Shown here piece after piece: positions 15,170-23,167 of a DNA stretch of 27,160 nt. A program made the translations under genes and the position numbers. How positions within the stretch are numbered: position 1 is the stretch's first letter; each line of letters begins with the position of its first letter. This DNA is from Janthinobacterium sp. (GTDB lineage: Bacteria; Pseudomonadota; Gammaproteobacteria; Burkholderiales; Burkholderiaceae_D): assembly GCA_003482555.1 (NCBI GenBank), contig DMYQ01000050.1, positions 1 to 27,160 of the forward strand, written 5' to 3'. The notes under the pieces were generated by a model. That model was not told where the DNA came from. It saw nothing but the letters and a program-made list of their open reading frames with translations, and ran no database searches.

Positions 15170-16146
15170 ATCAGAGCAGCGGCCGCAGCGCGGTTTTTCT
15201 GGAAGAGATGGGCGTAGGCCCTCTTTGGCATTTGCGCGCGGCGCGGGTGGTCGATGGCGTGTCGTCCGAACCTGGGCTTGAACCTGCGCTTGAGCTTGAG
15301 CCTGGGCTTGAGTCTGTTCGTGTCGCCGCGCCTGCCGTCATGCAAGTGGAGACGCCGGCGCCAGCCGTGCTTGCGCGCGTGCCGGCCGCGCCCGCAGCGC
15401 TTGCGCCCCCGCCGTTAGCCCCCGACTTCGTCGCGCCGGCGGCGGCGCCAGTCGTGGCGGCGCCAGTCGTGGCGGCGCCAGCGGCGGCAAGCGCACCCGC
15501 GCCGGAAGAGGACGCCTCCACCGCATGGTTCGACGACGCGCCGGCGCCGCCGCCGGTGGCGCCCGTATCTGACGCGGCAATCGCGGCGATGGACTGGGAC
15601 GAACTGAAAACGGTGCTCGCCAAATGCACGCGCTGTGATCTGTGCCGCGGCCGCAAAGGCGTGGTCCAGGGCCGGGGCGACCGCAAGGGCGCCTGGATGA
15701 TCGTCGGCGCGGGCCCCAACCGCGCCGATGAAAAGGCCGCGCAAGCGATCAGCGGCGACGCCGGCACACTGCTCGACAACATGCTGCTGGCGATGAAGCT
15801 GGCGCCCGGGCGCGACGTCTACGTGACGAACCTGGTCAAGTGCCGGCCGTCCGACGCCAGCGGCGCCGAGCGCGCGCCGACGCCGGGCGAGGTGGCGGCT
15901 TGCCGCCCCTTCCTGGAACGCGAACTGGCGCTGACGGGCAGCCGCACCATCCTGACCCTGGGCCGGGCCGCGGCCGCCGGCCTGATGCGCGAACCGGCCG
16001 CCGCGCGCGGCAGCGTGCGCCGCCTGGGGGCCGTCGCCGTGGTGGCCACCTACCACCCGGAAGACATGCTGCGCCAGGGCGCCGACAAGGCCAAGGCCTG
16101 GCCCGACCTGTGCCTGGCCATGAACGCGCATGCAGAACAGGGCTGA
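15166..16146 (+). CDS. Family 4 uracil-DNA glycosylase-like protein with degenerate motif 1
   Basis: A 326-residue protein. Residues 9-27 (FLEEMGVGPLWHLRA) resemble the N-terminus of betaproteobacterial homologues. Residues 33-135 are a Pro/Ala/Val-rich linker built partly from DNA repeats, and 140-322 form the glycosylase domain. The four Fe-S cysteines of family 4 enzymes are present (C154, C157, C226, C246), as are TNLVKCRP (221-228) and the catalytic-loop-like TYHP (295-298). However, the uracil-pocket motif, normally GE(A/G)PG followed by PFVG, here reads GAGPN (181-185) and AISG (194-197): the key Glu, the second Gly and the stacking Phe are all missing. Uracil excision may be lost or changed. 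The family name comes from fold motifs, not from active-site proof. Confidence 0.85.
   Translation: MNQSSGRSAVFLEEMGVGPLWHLRAARVVDGVSSEPGLEPALELEPGLESVRVAAPAVMQVETPAPAVLARVPAAPAALAPPPLAPDFVAPAAAPVVAAPVVAAPAAASAPAPEEDASTAWFDDAPAPPPVAPVSDAAIAAMDWDELKTVLAKCTRCDLCRGRKGVVQGRGDRKGAWMIVGAGPNRADEKAAQAISGDAGTLLDNMLLAMKLAPGRDVYVTNLVKCRPSDASGAERAPTPGEVAACRPFLERELALTGSRTILTLGRAAAAGLMREPAAARGSVRRLGAVAVVATYHPEDMLRQGADKAKAWPDLCLAMNAHAEQG
15271..15312. repeat. Imperfect 12-base repeats in the glycosylase linker
   Basis: Units CCTGGGCTTGAA (15271-15282), CCTGCGCTTGAG (15283-15294) and CCTGGGCTTGAG (15301-15312), with a half unit CTTGAG between, encode repeated Pro-(Gly/Ala)-Leu-Glu. Confidence 0.85.
15439..15480. 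repeat. 15-base tandem repeat in the glycosylase linker
   Basis: GTCGTGGCGGCGCCA occurs twice exactly (15451-15465, 15466-15480), preceded by a partial copy GCGGCGGCGCCA (15439-15450). It encodes Val-Val-Ala-Ala-Pro units, and its length in multiples of three lets copy number change without breaking the frame. Confidence 0.85.
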
Positions 16147-17095
16147 TACGCGCGAGGCTACCTTACAGGCCGGTTTCGAGCGCAAGTGGGGCCACCTGAC
16201 GCGACCGCACGTGCGCGCGCTGGCCTGGTTGCTGGATGCGCCCGACCTGCTCGACCCGGCCGGCGCCGAGTGGGGCGGCCGCATCGCCACCCTGGACCCG
16301 ACCACGCGGGCCGACGCCGACTGGCTGGCGGCGCTGCAGCGCGACCCGGCGCCGCTCGACATGGCCCTCGGCGCGCGCGTCTACTCCCGCCTCGGCCTGT
16401 ACGCCGAAAAGCTGATGGCCTTTTATTTCACCCGGCGGGGCACGCTGTTTGCCCACGGCTTGCAGGTGCGCGCGAACAAGAACGATACCGTCGGCGAATT
16501 CGATTTCCTGCTGCGCAGCGGCGACGCCTTGCTGCACTGGGAATTCGCCACCAAATTCTATCTGCTGGAAGGCGCGCCGGACCGCCTCGACAGCCTGGTC
16601 GGCCCGAACCTGGCCGACACCTTGGGTCTGAAGATGCGCAAGATACTCGACAAGCAATTGGCGCTGGCCCGCCATCCGGCCGCGCAAAGCCTGCTGCCGC
16701 GAGCGGTGCTGGGCGCGCAGGCGCTGGTCAAGGGCTGGTTGTTTTATCCCGAGGCGACGGTGCCCGCCATGGCCGGCATCTCGGCCGCCCACAATCACGG
16801 TTTCTGGTGTCCGCTCGAGCGGCTGGGGGAACTGGACGATGGCGCCTACGTCATCCTGCCCAAGTTGTTGTGGTTGGCGCCGCTGAAAGTGGCCGTCGGC
16901 ACTCAATCGTTCGAACGCGCCGCGCTGAGCGCGTTTCTGACCGCCCAGTTCGCTGTCACGCCCGCGCCGGTGCTGGTGGCGGCGGTGCGCGAGGAAAACG
17001 GTTGGCTGATCGAGCGCCAGCGCGGCTTCATCGTTCCCGACGACTGGCGCGCCCAAGCCGCTGCGCGCCGCCTGTCCGGCCTGTTGCCGGCCTGA
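16130..17095 (+). CDS. DUF1853 family protein, possible PD-(D/E)xK nuclease-like fold
   Basis: A 321-residue protein of the uncharacterised DUF1853 family; its start overlaps the glycosylase gene by 17 bases. The conserved block runs RLGLYAEKLMAFYF (87-100), then GEFDFLL (122-128) and HWEFATKFYLL (136-146). The spacing of E93, D125, E138 and K142 resembles the E...D...ExnK pattern of PD-(D/E)xK nucleases, although K lies four residues after the Glu rather than two. No signal peptide or membrane segment is seen. Position in an operon with a glycosylase-like gene would suit a DNA-related role, but that is inference. The gene ends near hairpins shared with lplT. Confidence 0.82.
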   Translation: MQNRADTREATLQAGFERKWGHLTRPHVRALAWLLDAPDLLDPAGAEWGGRIATLDPTTRADADWLAALQRDPAPLDMALGARVYSRLGLYAEKLMAFYFTRRGTLFAHGLQVRANKNDTVGEFDFLLRSGDALLHWEFATKFYLLEGAPDRLDSLVGPNLADTLGLKMRKILDKQLALARHPAAQSLLPRAVLGAQALVKGWLFYPEATVPAMAGISAAHNHGFWCPLERLGELDDGAYVILPKLLWLAPLKVAVGTQSFERAALSAFLTAQFAVTPAPVLVAAVREENGWLIERQRGFIVPDDWRAQAAARRLSGLLPA

Positions 17096-17112
17096 TCCGT
17101 TCGCGCGGCGCC

Positions 17113-17179
17113 TGCCAGCGCCCGGTAATTCCGGCACTGGCAAACAAGGTGGGGCGGCGCACGCCGCTCGCCGTGCGCC
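17113..17179. terminator. Hairpins in the convergent gap between DUF1853 gene and lplT
   Basis: TGCCAG (17113-17118) pairs with CTGGCA (17137-17142), and GGCGCAC (17156-17162) pairs with GTGCGCC (17173-17179), four bases from the lplT stop. Neither is followed by a T run, so they may be weak or factor-assisted terminators. Confidence 0.35.
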
Positions 17180-17182
17180 TCT

Positions 17183-18445
17183 CTAGTGCTTGTGCTCGCC
17201 GATCAGGGCCAGCGAATCGTGTTCGCGCTGGCTGGCCGCGTGCTTGCGCATGATCATGAACATGGTGCCGGCCACGAAGACGCCGAACACGATGATGATG
17301 ATGTCGAGGTCGAGGTGCATGCGTATCATCACCGAATACACGGCCAGCATGGTCAGGATGGACAGGTTTTCATTGAAGTTTTGCACCGCGATCGAATGGC
17401 CGGCGCTCATCAGGACGTGGCCGCGGTGCTGCAGCAGGGCGTTCATCGGCACCACGAAAAAGCCGGACAGGGCGCCGATCAGCACCAGCAGCGGATAGGC
17501 CAGCCAGACCGAATGCACCTGGGTCATGAATATGACGATGACGCCCATGGCGATGCCGAGCGGGATCACGGTGAGCGACTTGCGCAGCGGGATGAAGCGG
17601 GCCGATAGCACCGCGCCCAGCGCCACGCCGATGGCGACGACGCCGACCAGGCTGGTGGCCTTGTCGAAGGGCATGTGCAGCGATTTCTTGGCCCATTCCA
17701 GCACGATCAGTTGCAAGGTCGCGCCGGCGCCCCAGAACAGGGTCGTGACGGCCAGGGTGATTTGCCCCAGCTTGTCTTTCCACAAGATGGAATAGCAATT
17801 GGCGAAGTCGGTGATCAGCTTGATCGGATTGCGCTCCTGGTGCGAGTAGACGCAGCCGGTGCCGGGGATTTTCAAGTTGAACAGGGCCGCCAGCACATAG
17901 GTGCCGGCCACCACGCACAGGGCGGCCTCGGTCGGCGTGCTGATGCCGGTGTCGATGAAGGGCATGTCGAAGCCGAGCAGGAAGGTCGAGGTGCGCGTGC
18001 TCACCAGGGCGCCGCCCATGACGGTGCCGAGGATGATGGAAGTGACGGTCAAGCCTTCGATCCAGCCGTTGGCGGCGACCAGTTTTTCGGCCGGCAGCAA
18101 TTCGGTCAGGATGCCGTATTTGGCCGGCGAGTAGATCGCCGCGCCGAAGCCGACCACTGCATAGGCCAGCAGCGGGTGAACGCGGGCGAAGATGAGGGCG
18201 CAACCGAGCACCTTGATCAGGTTGGCGATGAACATCACGCGCCCTTTCGGCAGCTCGTCGGCGAAGGCGCCCACGAAAGCGGCCAGCAAGACGTAGAACA
18301 GGACGAAGGACAATTTGAGCAGCGGCGTGATCCAGGCCGGCGACTTCATCGAAGTGAGCAGGTCGATCGCGACGAAGAGAAGGGCGTTATCAGCCAGCGA
18401 AGAAAAAAACTGCGCCGCCATGATGGTGTAGAAACCACGGTTCAT
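17183..18445 (-). CDS. lplT: Lysophospholipid transporter LplT (MFS)
   Basis: A 420-residue inner-membrane transporter of the major facilitator superfamily that flips lysophospholipids inward for re-acylation. The start at 18445 gives MNRGFYTIMAAQFFSSLADNALL, matching the LplT N-terminus; the frame is open to 18529, but a longer start adds unrelated sequence. About twelve hydrophobic segments are visible, with the loop ADELPKGRVMFIANLIKVLG split by a charged turn after helix 2 and AAIYSPAKYGILTELLP (about 111-127), a strong family signature. The partner acyltransferase gene aas is not in this window, although LplT and Aas are often linked or fused elsewhere. It is divergent from alr with 131 bases between starts. 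Confidence 0.9.
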   Translation of the reverse strand: MNRGFYTIMAAQFFSSLADNALLFVAIDLLTSMKSPAWITPLLKLSFVLFYVLLAAFVGAFADELPKGRVMFIANLIKVLGCALIFARVHPLLAYAVVGFGAAIYSPAKYGILTELLPAEKLVAANGWIEGLTVTSIILGTVMGGALVSTRTSTFLLGFDMPFIDTGISTPTEAALCVVAGTYVLAALFNLKIPGTGCVYSHQERNPIKLITDFANCYSILWKDKLGQITLAVTTLFWGAGATLQLIVLEWAKKSLHMPFDKATSLVGVVAIGVALGAVLSARFIPLRKSLTVIPLGIAMGVIVIFMTQVHSVWLAYPLLVLIGALSGFFVVPMNALLQHRGHVLMSAGHSIAVQNFNENLSILTMLAVYSVMIRMHLDLDIIIIVFGVFVAGTMFMIMRKHAASQREHDSLALIGEHKH

Positions 18446-18576
18446 TCGAGAGTGTCTGAAATCATATATGGCTTGCTTTATACCATGAATAGTCGCTATC
18501 CCCAAAGTTTGCGCGGCGCGCCCGGGCATGCGTCCGGTAAAATACGGCTTCTTACATATTACGCTGCGGAACGATC

Positions 18577-19665
18577 ATGCCCAGGCCCATCATTGCGACC
18601 ATCCATCTGGATGCCATGAAACAGAATCTGGCCCTGGCCAAGGCGTGCGCGCCGCAAGCGAAGGTGTGGGGCGTGGTGAAGGCGAACGCCTACGGCCACG
18701 GGCTGGAACGGGCGCTGCGCGGCTTTGCCGCCGCCGACGGCCTGGCCCTGGTCGAGGTCGACTATGCGCTGCATTTGCGCGCGCTGGGCTGGAACAAGCC
18801 GATTTTGCTGCTGGAAGGTTTTTTCGATCCCTCCGACATCGACACGATGGCCGCCCACGATTTGAATGGCGCCGTCCACTGCCTCGAGCAAATCGCCATG
18901 CTGGAGGCGGCCCGGCCGGCGCGCCCGATCGACCTGCACTTGAAGATGAACACCGGCATGAACCGGCTCGGCTTCACGCCGCAAGCCTTCGGCGCCGCCT
19001 ACGCCCGCCTGCGCGCGATCCCGGCCGTCGGCACGATCACCCTGATGACCCATTTCGCCAACGCCGACGCGGCCAATCACCCGGGCTTGCCGATCCAGGA
19101 GCAGATCCGCCGCTTCCGCTTCGGCGCGCAGGGCCTGGACGGGCCGCGCAGCCTGTCGAATTCGGCCGGCGTGCTGCGCCAGGCCGAGTTGGGGGGCGAC
19201 CTGGAGAGCGACTGGGTGCGCCCCGGCGTCATGCTGTATGGCGGCACGCCGGGCGGCAATACGGCCGCCGCCTTCGGCCTGCAGCCGAGCATGACCTTGA
19301 GCAGCGCCATCATCGGCATCCAGGACATAGGCGCCGGCGACGCGGTCGGCTACGGCAGCCGCTTCCTGGCGGCCGGCCCGACCCGGGTCGGGGTGGTCGC
19401 CTGCGGTTACGCCGACGGTTATCCGCGCCACGCCCCGGATGGCGCGCCGGTGCTGGTCGACGGCGTGCGCACCACCCTGGTCGGGCGGGTCTCGATGGAC
19501 ATGCTGGCGGTCGACCTGACGGCGCTGCCCCAGGCCCGCGTCGGCAGCGCGGTGACGCTGTGGGGGCGCGGCTTGCCGGTCGACGAGGTGGCGCAGGCGG
19601 CCGGCACCATCGGCTATGAATTGATGTGCGCGCTGGCCGCGCGCGTGCGCGTGCGCGAGGACTGA
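18577..19665 (+). CDS. alr: Alanine racemase
   Basis: A 362-residue PLP enzyme converting L-alanine to D-alanine for peptidoglycan. The PLP lysine is K35 in VVKANAYGHG, and the second catalytic base is Y259 in VGYGSRF. MNTGMNRLGF (124-133) and the C-terminal block GRVSMDMLAVD are also typical. The start at 18577 (MPRPIIATIHLDA) is the usual N-terminus, with a modest GCGGAAC site before it. The biosynthetic or catabolic isoform (Alr or DadX) cannot be told from sequence alone; position beside radA and away from dadA favours Alr. radA follows after 76 bases. Confidence 0.94.
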   Translation: MPRPIIATIHLDAMKQNLALAKACAPQAKVWGVVKANAYGHGLERALRGFAAADGLALVEVDYALHLRALGWNKPILLLEGFFDPSDIDTMAAHDLNGAVHCLEQIAMLEAARPARPIDLHLKMNTGMNRLGFTPQAFGAAYARLRAIPAVGTITLMTHFANADAANHPGLPIQEQIRRFRFGAQGLDGPRSLSNSAGVLRQAELGGDLESDWVRPGVMLYGGTPGGNTAAAFGLQPSMTLSSAIIGIQDIGAGDAVGYGSRFLAAGPTRVGVVACGYADGYPRHAPDGAPVLVDGVRTTLVGRVSMDMLAVDLTALPQARVGSAVTLWGRGLPVDEVAQAAGTIGYELMCALAARVRVRED

Positions 19666-19741
19666 GGCGGCGGCCGACCTGGCGCCGGCCCGACCGCGCC
19701 GACCCATTGACATCATTCACACCATTTACCGGAAGCGCCCC

Positions 19742-21124
19742 ATGGCAAAAGCAAAAACCAATTACACCTGCAGCGAGTGCGGCGGCGTCAGCAACAAGTG
19801 GACGGGCCAGTGCGGCGCCTGCCAGCAGTGGAACACACTGGTTGAAACCATCGTCGAAGCGGGCGGGGGGGCGAACAACCGCTATTCGAATCCGCAGCAC
19901 ATGGCGCTGGCGCAGACGGCGCCGGTGCTGTCCCTGGCCGATATCGACGCCATCGACGTGCCCCGTTTCGGCACCGGCATCGAGGAATTCGACCGCGTGC
20001 TGGGCGGCGGCATGGTGGCAGGCGGCGTGGTGTTGATCGGCGGCGACCCCGGCATCGGCAAGTCGACCCTGCTGCTGCAGGCGCTGGCGAACATGTCGCA
20101 CAGCAAGCGCGTGCTGTATGTCAGCGGCGAGGAATCCGGCGCCCAGATCGCCCTGCGCGCCAAGCGCCTGGTGATCGACGCCAAGGATTTGAAGCTGCAA
20201 GCTGAAATCCAGCTGGAAAAAATTCTCGGCACCCTGGCCGATCTGAAGCCGGACGTGGCCGTCATCGACTCGATCCAGACCGTGTATTCGGATGCGCTCA
20301 GCTCGGCGCCCGGCTCGGTGGCCCAGGTGCGCGAATGCGCGGCCCAGCTGACCCGCATGGCCAAGCAGACCGGCGTCACCATCATCCTGGTCGGCCATGT
20401 CACCAAGGAGGGCGCACTGGCCGGCCCGCGCGTGCTCGAGCACATCGTGGACACCGTGCTGTACTTCGAGGGCGACGCCCATTCCAGCTTCCGCCTGGTG
20501 CGCGCCATCAAGAACCGCTTCGGCGCCGTCAACGAACTGGGCGTGTTTGCCATGACGGAAAAGGGTTTGAAAGGGGTTTCCAACCCGTCGGCGCTCTTCC
20601 TGTCGCAGCATGACAACCAGGTGCCCGGTTCTTGCGTCATGGTGACGCAAGAGGGCACCCGGCCCCTGCTGGTGGAAATCCAGGCGCTGGTCGACACCAG
20701 CCACTTGCCGAATGCGCGCCGGCTCTCCGTCGGCCTGGAGCAAAACCGCCTGGCGATGCTGCTGGCGGTGCTGCACCGGCACGCCGGCATCGCCGCCTTC
20801 GACCAGGACGTCTTCATTAATGCCGTCGGCGGGGTCAAGATCACGGAGCCGGCCGCCGATCTGGCGGTGCTGCTGGCGATCAATTCTTCGATGCGCAACA
20901 AGCCGCTGCCGCGCGGCCTGGTGGTGTTCGGCGAGGTGGGCCTGGCCGGCGAGATCCGGCCCGCGCCGCGCGGCCAGGAGCGCTTGCGCGAAGCGGCCAA
21001 GCTGGGCTTTTCGCTGGCGATGATACCGAAATCGAACTTGCCCAAGCAAGCCATCGAAGGCATGACCATCATCGCCGTCGAGCGCATCGATGAAGCGTTC
21101 AATAAATTGCGCGAATACGAATGA
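19742..21124 (+). CDS. radA: DNA repair protein RadA
   Basis: A 460-residue RecA-like ATPase that promotes branch migration in recombination repair. The N-terminal zinc finger has C10, C13, C24 and C27 (CSEC...CGAC). Walker A is GGDPGIGKST (100-109). The RadA-specific motif KNRFG is at 257-261. The C-terminal third is a Lon-protease-like domain without peptidase function, ending in IAVERIDEAFNKL. The length equals that of the E. coli protein. The start at 19742 follows AAGCGCCCC without a strong ribosome site. It probably shares a transcript with alr. Confidence 0.95.
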   Translation: MAKAKTNYTCSECGGVSNKWTGQCGACQQWNTLVETIVEAGGGANNRYSNPQHMALAQTAPVLSLADIDAIDVPRFGTGIEEFDRVLGGGMVAGGVVLIGGDPGIGKSTLLLQALANMSHSKRVLYVSGEESGAQIALRAKRLVIDAKDLKLQAEIQLEKILGTLADLKPDVAVIDSIQTVYSDALSSAPGSVAQVRECAAQLTRMAKQTGVTIILVGHVTKEGALAGPRVLEHIVDTVLYFEGDAHSSFRLVRAIKNRFGAVNELGVFAMTEKGLKGVSNPSALFLSQHDNQVPGSCVMVTQEGTRPLLVEIQALVDTSHLPNARRLSVGLEQNRLAMLLAVLHRHAGIAAFDQDVFINAVGGVKITEPAADLAVLLAINSSMRNKPLPRGLVVFGEVGLAGEIRPAPRGQERLREAAKLGFSLAMIPKSNLPKQAIEGMTIIAVERIDEAFNKLREYE

Positions 21125-21198
21125 AGCGTGGGTAGGGGCGAGCGCGAGGCGGAGCGGGCGCGCCAAAGCTGGCGCGGACTCAGCGCTGGTTTTGGAAC

Positions 21199-21204
21199 TA
21201 TAAT
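21199..21204 (+). promoter_or_regulatory. Perfect -10 box upstream of the PilZ gene
   Basis: TATAAT lies 44 bases before the GTG start of the PilZ gene, just after radA. No good TTGACA is found 16-18 bases upstream, so it would need an activator or an extended contact. Confidence 0.4.
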
Positions 21205-21248
21205 ATTGCCTGAGCGCCATTGGGGCGGTATTTGCATCGGATTACACA

Positions 21249-21569
21249 GTGTCAGCAGACCAGAGGCAGGCGTCGCGCAAGATTTTAAGGGCCAAGGCCA
21301 TGTTGGTGATGGATGCAATGCCGGCGGTGGCGGCCCGCACCATGGATATCTCGGCCGCCGGCGTGGCGGCCATGGTGGCCGATCCGGTGAAGGTGGGCCA
21401 GCGCGGGCGCATCACGTTTGAAATGTATATCGACGGAAAATCGCACTTGATCGAGGCGAGCGTGTCGGTCACCTATTGCATCCTCGGTCACGACGGCTTC
21501 AAGGTGGGCTTTCAATTTTCCAATCTGGATCCGGCGGCCGTGAGCGCGATCACCAAGTACATGCGCTGA
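21249..21569 (+). CDS. PilZ domain c-di-GMP-binding protein
   Basis: A single-domain PilZ protein of 106 residues starting with GTG. Both c-di-GMP contact motifs are intact: RKILR (10-14, RxxxR) and DISAAG (33-38, D/NxSxxG). The remaining strands (ITFEMYID, ASVSVTYCI, FKVGFQFSNLD) complete the barrel. Such small PilZ proteins act as receptors that bind partner proteins of flagella, pili or polysaccharide synthesis. Its neighbour on the right is a FliD-like gene, 167 bases on, which hints at a role in motility, but they may be separate units. Confidence 0.85.
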   Translation: MSADQRQASRKILRAKAMLVMDAMPAVAARTMDISAAGVAAMVADPVKVGQRGRITFEMYIDGKSHLIEASVSVTYCILGHDGFKVGFQFSNLDPAAVSAITKYMR

Positions 21570-21736
21570 GACATCGCTTGCGCCGAAGGGGGAAGGGCGT
21601 TCTGTTTCGCGCTTTGGTATGTCGGTAAAAGTGCATAATATGCCATCCAGAGGGCGCGGCGACAATTTCACCGGCGCCGGCTCTGCCGGGGCGCGCGGGC
21701 GTGCCCGGACGTCAAACCGACATGGGACGCGCAAAC

Positions 21737-23080
21737 ATGGTTACCTCCGCAGTCAATAATAGCTCCGCCACCCAGGCTACGCCTTCCGCCGATGTGTACG
21801 CGCGCGTCGAACAGATCATGACGTCGCAAAACAAGGGCGCGACCAAGCTCAACGCGTCTTTGACGCGCGACCAGACCAAACTGTCGGCGCTGGGCCAGTT
21901 GCAAAACATCTTGACCCAGTTCCAGAGCGTCGCGCAAGGCGTGGGCGGGGCCGGACTGGCGACCTCGGCCACCTCGTCGGCGCCGGCGGTGCTGGGCGCG
22001 ACCAGCAGCGGCCAGGCCGTCGGCGGCAGTTACGCCTTGAACGTGACGCGACTGGCGCAGGGGCAGGCGCTGGCCGGCGCCGTCCAGAAGAGCGCCAGCG
22101 CCGCCATCGGCACGGGCGCGGCCACCGTCATCAAGGTCGAGTTCGGCACCGGCGAGGGCAAGAACTTCGCGGCCGGCAAGACCAGCAAGACCATCACCAT
22201 CGACAGCGGCAATAATAGCTTGCAAGGCATCGCCGCCGCGTTCAAGGCGGCCGGCGTCGACGCCACCGTCGTGCAGAGCGGGAGCGGCTTCGCGCTGGCC
22301 TTGAAGGGGGCGACCGGCGCCGCCAACAGCATGCGCATCAGCGGCAGCGGCGACACGGCCGTCAAGGACTTGCTGTCCTACGATACGGCGGCGTCCGCGA
22401 AGAGCGGGCTGAGCCAGGTGGCCGCCGCGCAAGACGCGCAATTGACGGTGGATGGCAAGGCGCTCACCAGCGCGAGCAATACATTGACGACGGCGATCGC
22501 CGGCACCACCTTGACCTTGAGCGGCATCGGCGCGGCCAAGGTGGTGGTGGCCAAGGACGCCAGCCAGATCGCCAGCAACGTGGCCGGCCTGGTGGCGGCC
22601 TACAACAGCTTGAACGCGAAACTGCAAACCCTGCAAACGGGTGACTTGAAAGCCGACACGGCGCTCGGTCAGGTCGGCACGCAACTGGCGCAAGTGCTGC
22701 AAGGCACGGGCGCGGACGCGACGGCGCTGGCGAACGCCGGAATCAGCGTCGGCAAGAACGGCAACATGGTGCTGGACGACAAAAAACTGAAGGCGGCCAT
22801 CGCGGCCGACCCCGACGCCGTCGGCAAGCTGTTCACCAATAACGGTAGCGGCATCGCCGACCGTTTCGCCGCCAAGCTCACTTCCCTGAACGGCGACAGC
22901 GGCGGCATCCACCGCGAAACGGCGGCGCTGGGCAAGGATATCGGCGGCTTGAACGTCAAGCGGGCGGCGCTGACGAAGGCGCTGACGGCCCAGGCCAACG
23001 CCCTGGTCAAAATGTATTCGCAACAAGAGCAGAGCGGCGCGACCGGCGGCGCCAGTTCCCTGTTCGATTTCATGGCTTGA
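21737..23080 (+). CDS. fliD: Flagellar hook-associated protein 2 (FliD)-like filament cap
   Basis: A 447-residue Ala/Gly/Thr-rich protein of the FliD family, which caps the flagellar filament outside the cell and helps flagellin assemble. The start at 21737 has GGGA nine bases upstream; starts at 21701 and 21722 are possible. The N-terminal FliD domain covers about 20-110 (RVEQIMTSQNKGATKLNASL, then GSYALNVTRLAQGQAL), the middle carries the insertion domain, and the C-terminal domain (about 230-440) includes NVAGLVAAYNSLNAKLQTL and ends LFDFMA. The usual SSLGVGSGLD leader is missing, so the D0 end differs from the standard cap protein. No other flagellar gene is near, making it an orphan or second copy. 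Confidence 0.78.
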   Translation: MVTSAVNNSSATQATPSADVYARVEQIMTSQNKGATKLNASLTRDQTKLSALGQLQNILTQFQSVAQGVGGAGLATSATSSAPAVLGATSSGQAVGGSYALNVTRLAQGQALAGAVQKSASAAIGTGAATVIKVEFGTGEGKNFAAGKTSKTITIDSGNNSLQGIAAAFKAAGVDATVVQSGSGFALALKGATGAANSMRISGSGDTAVKDLLSYDTAASAKSGLSQVAAAQDAQLTVDGKALTSASNTLTTAIAGTTLTLSGIGAAKVVVAKDASQIASNVAGLVAAYNSLNAKLQTLQTGDLKADTALGQVGTQLAQVLQGTGADATALANAGISVGKNGNMVLDDKKLKAAIAADPDAVGKLFTNNGSGIADRFAAKLTSLNGDSGGIHRETAALGKDIGGLNVKRAALTKALTAQANALVKMYSQQEQSGATGGASSLFDFMA

Positions 23081-23167
23081 ATGTCTGCTTGAAACCCTGG
23101 ACCTGGGCCCGTCGCGGACGGTATGATTCCGGCCTCGCAGGTTGACGTGATCGAACAGGAGGCAGGG

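Noticed and set aside
21191..21210. Sigma-54-like TGGAAC...TTGC before the PilZ gene
   Set aside because: GG and GC are fourteen bases apart instead of twelve; the TATAAT within it is the better explanation.
21622..21650. Possible sigma-28 flagellar promoter before the FliD-like gene
   Set aside because: A TAAA and a GCC-like -10 are present, but the spacing is about three bases short of the TAAA-N15-GCCGATAA consensus and the -10 match is poor.
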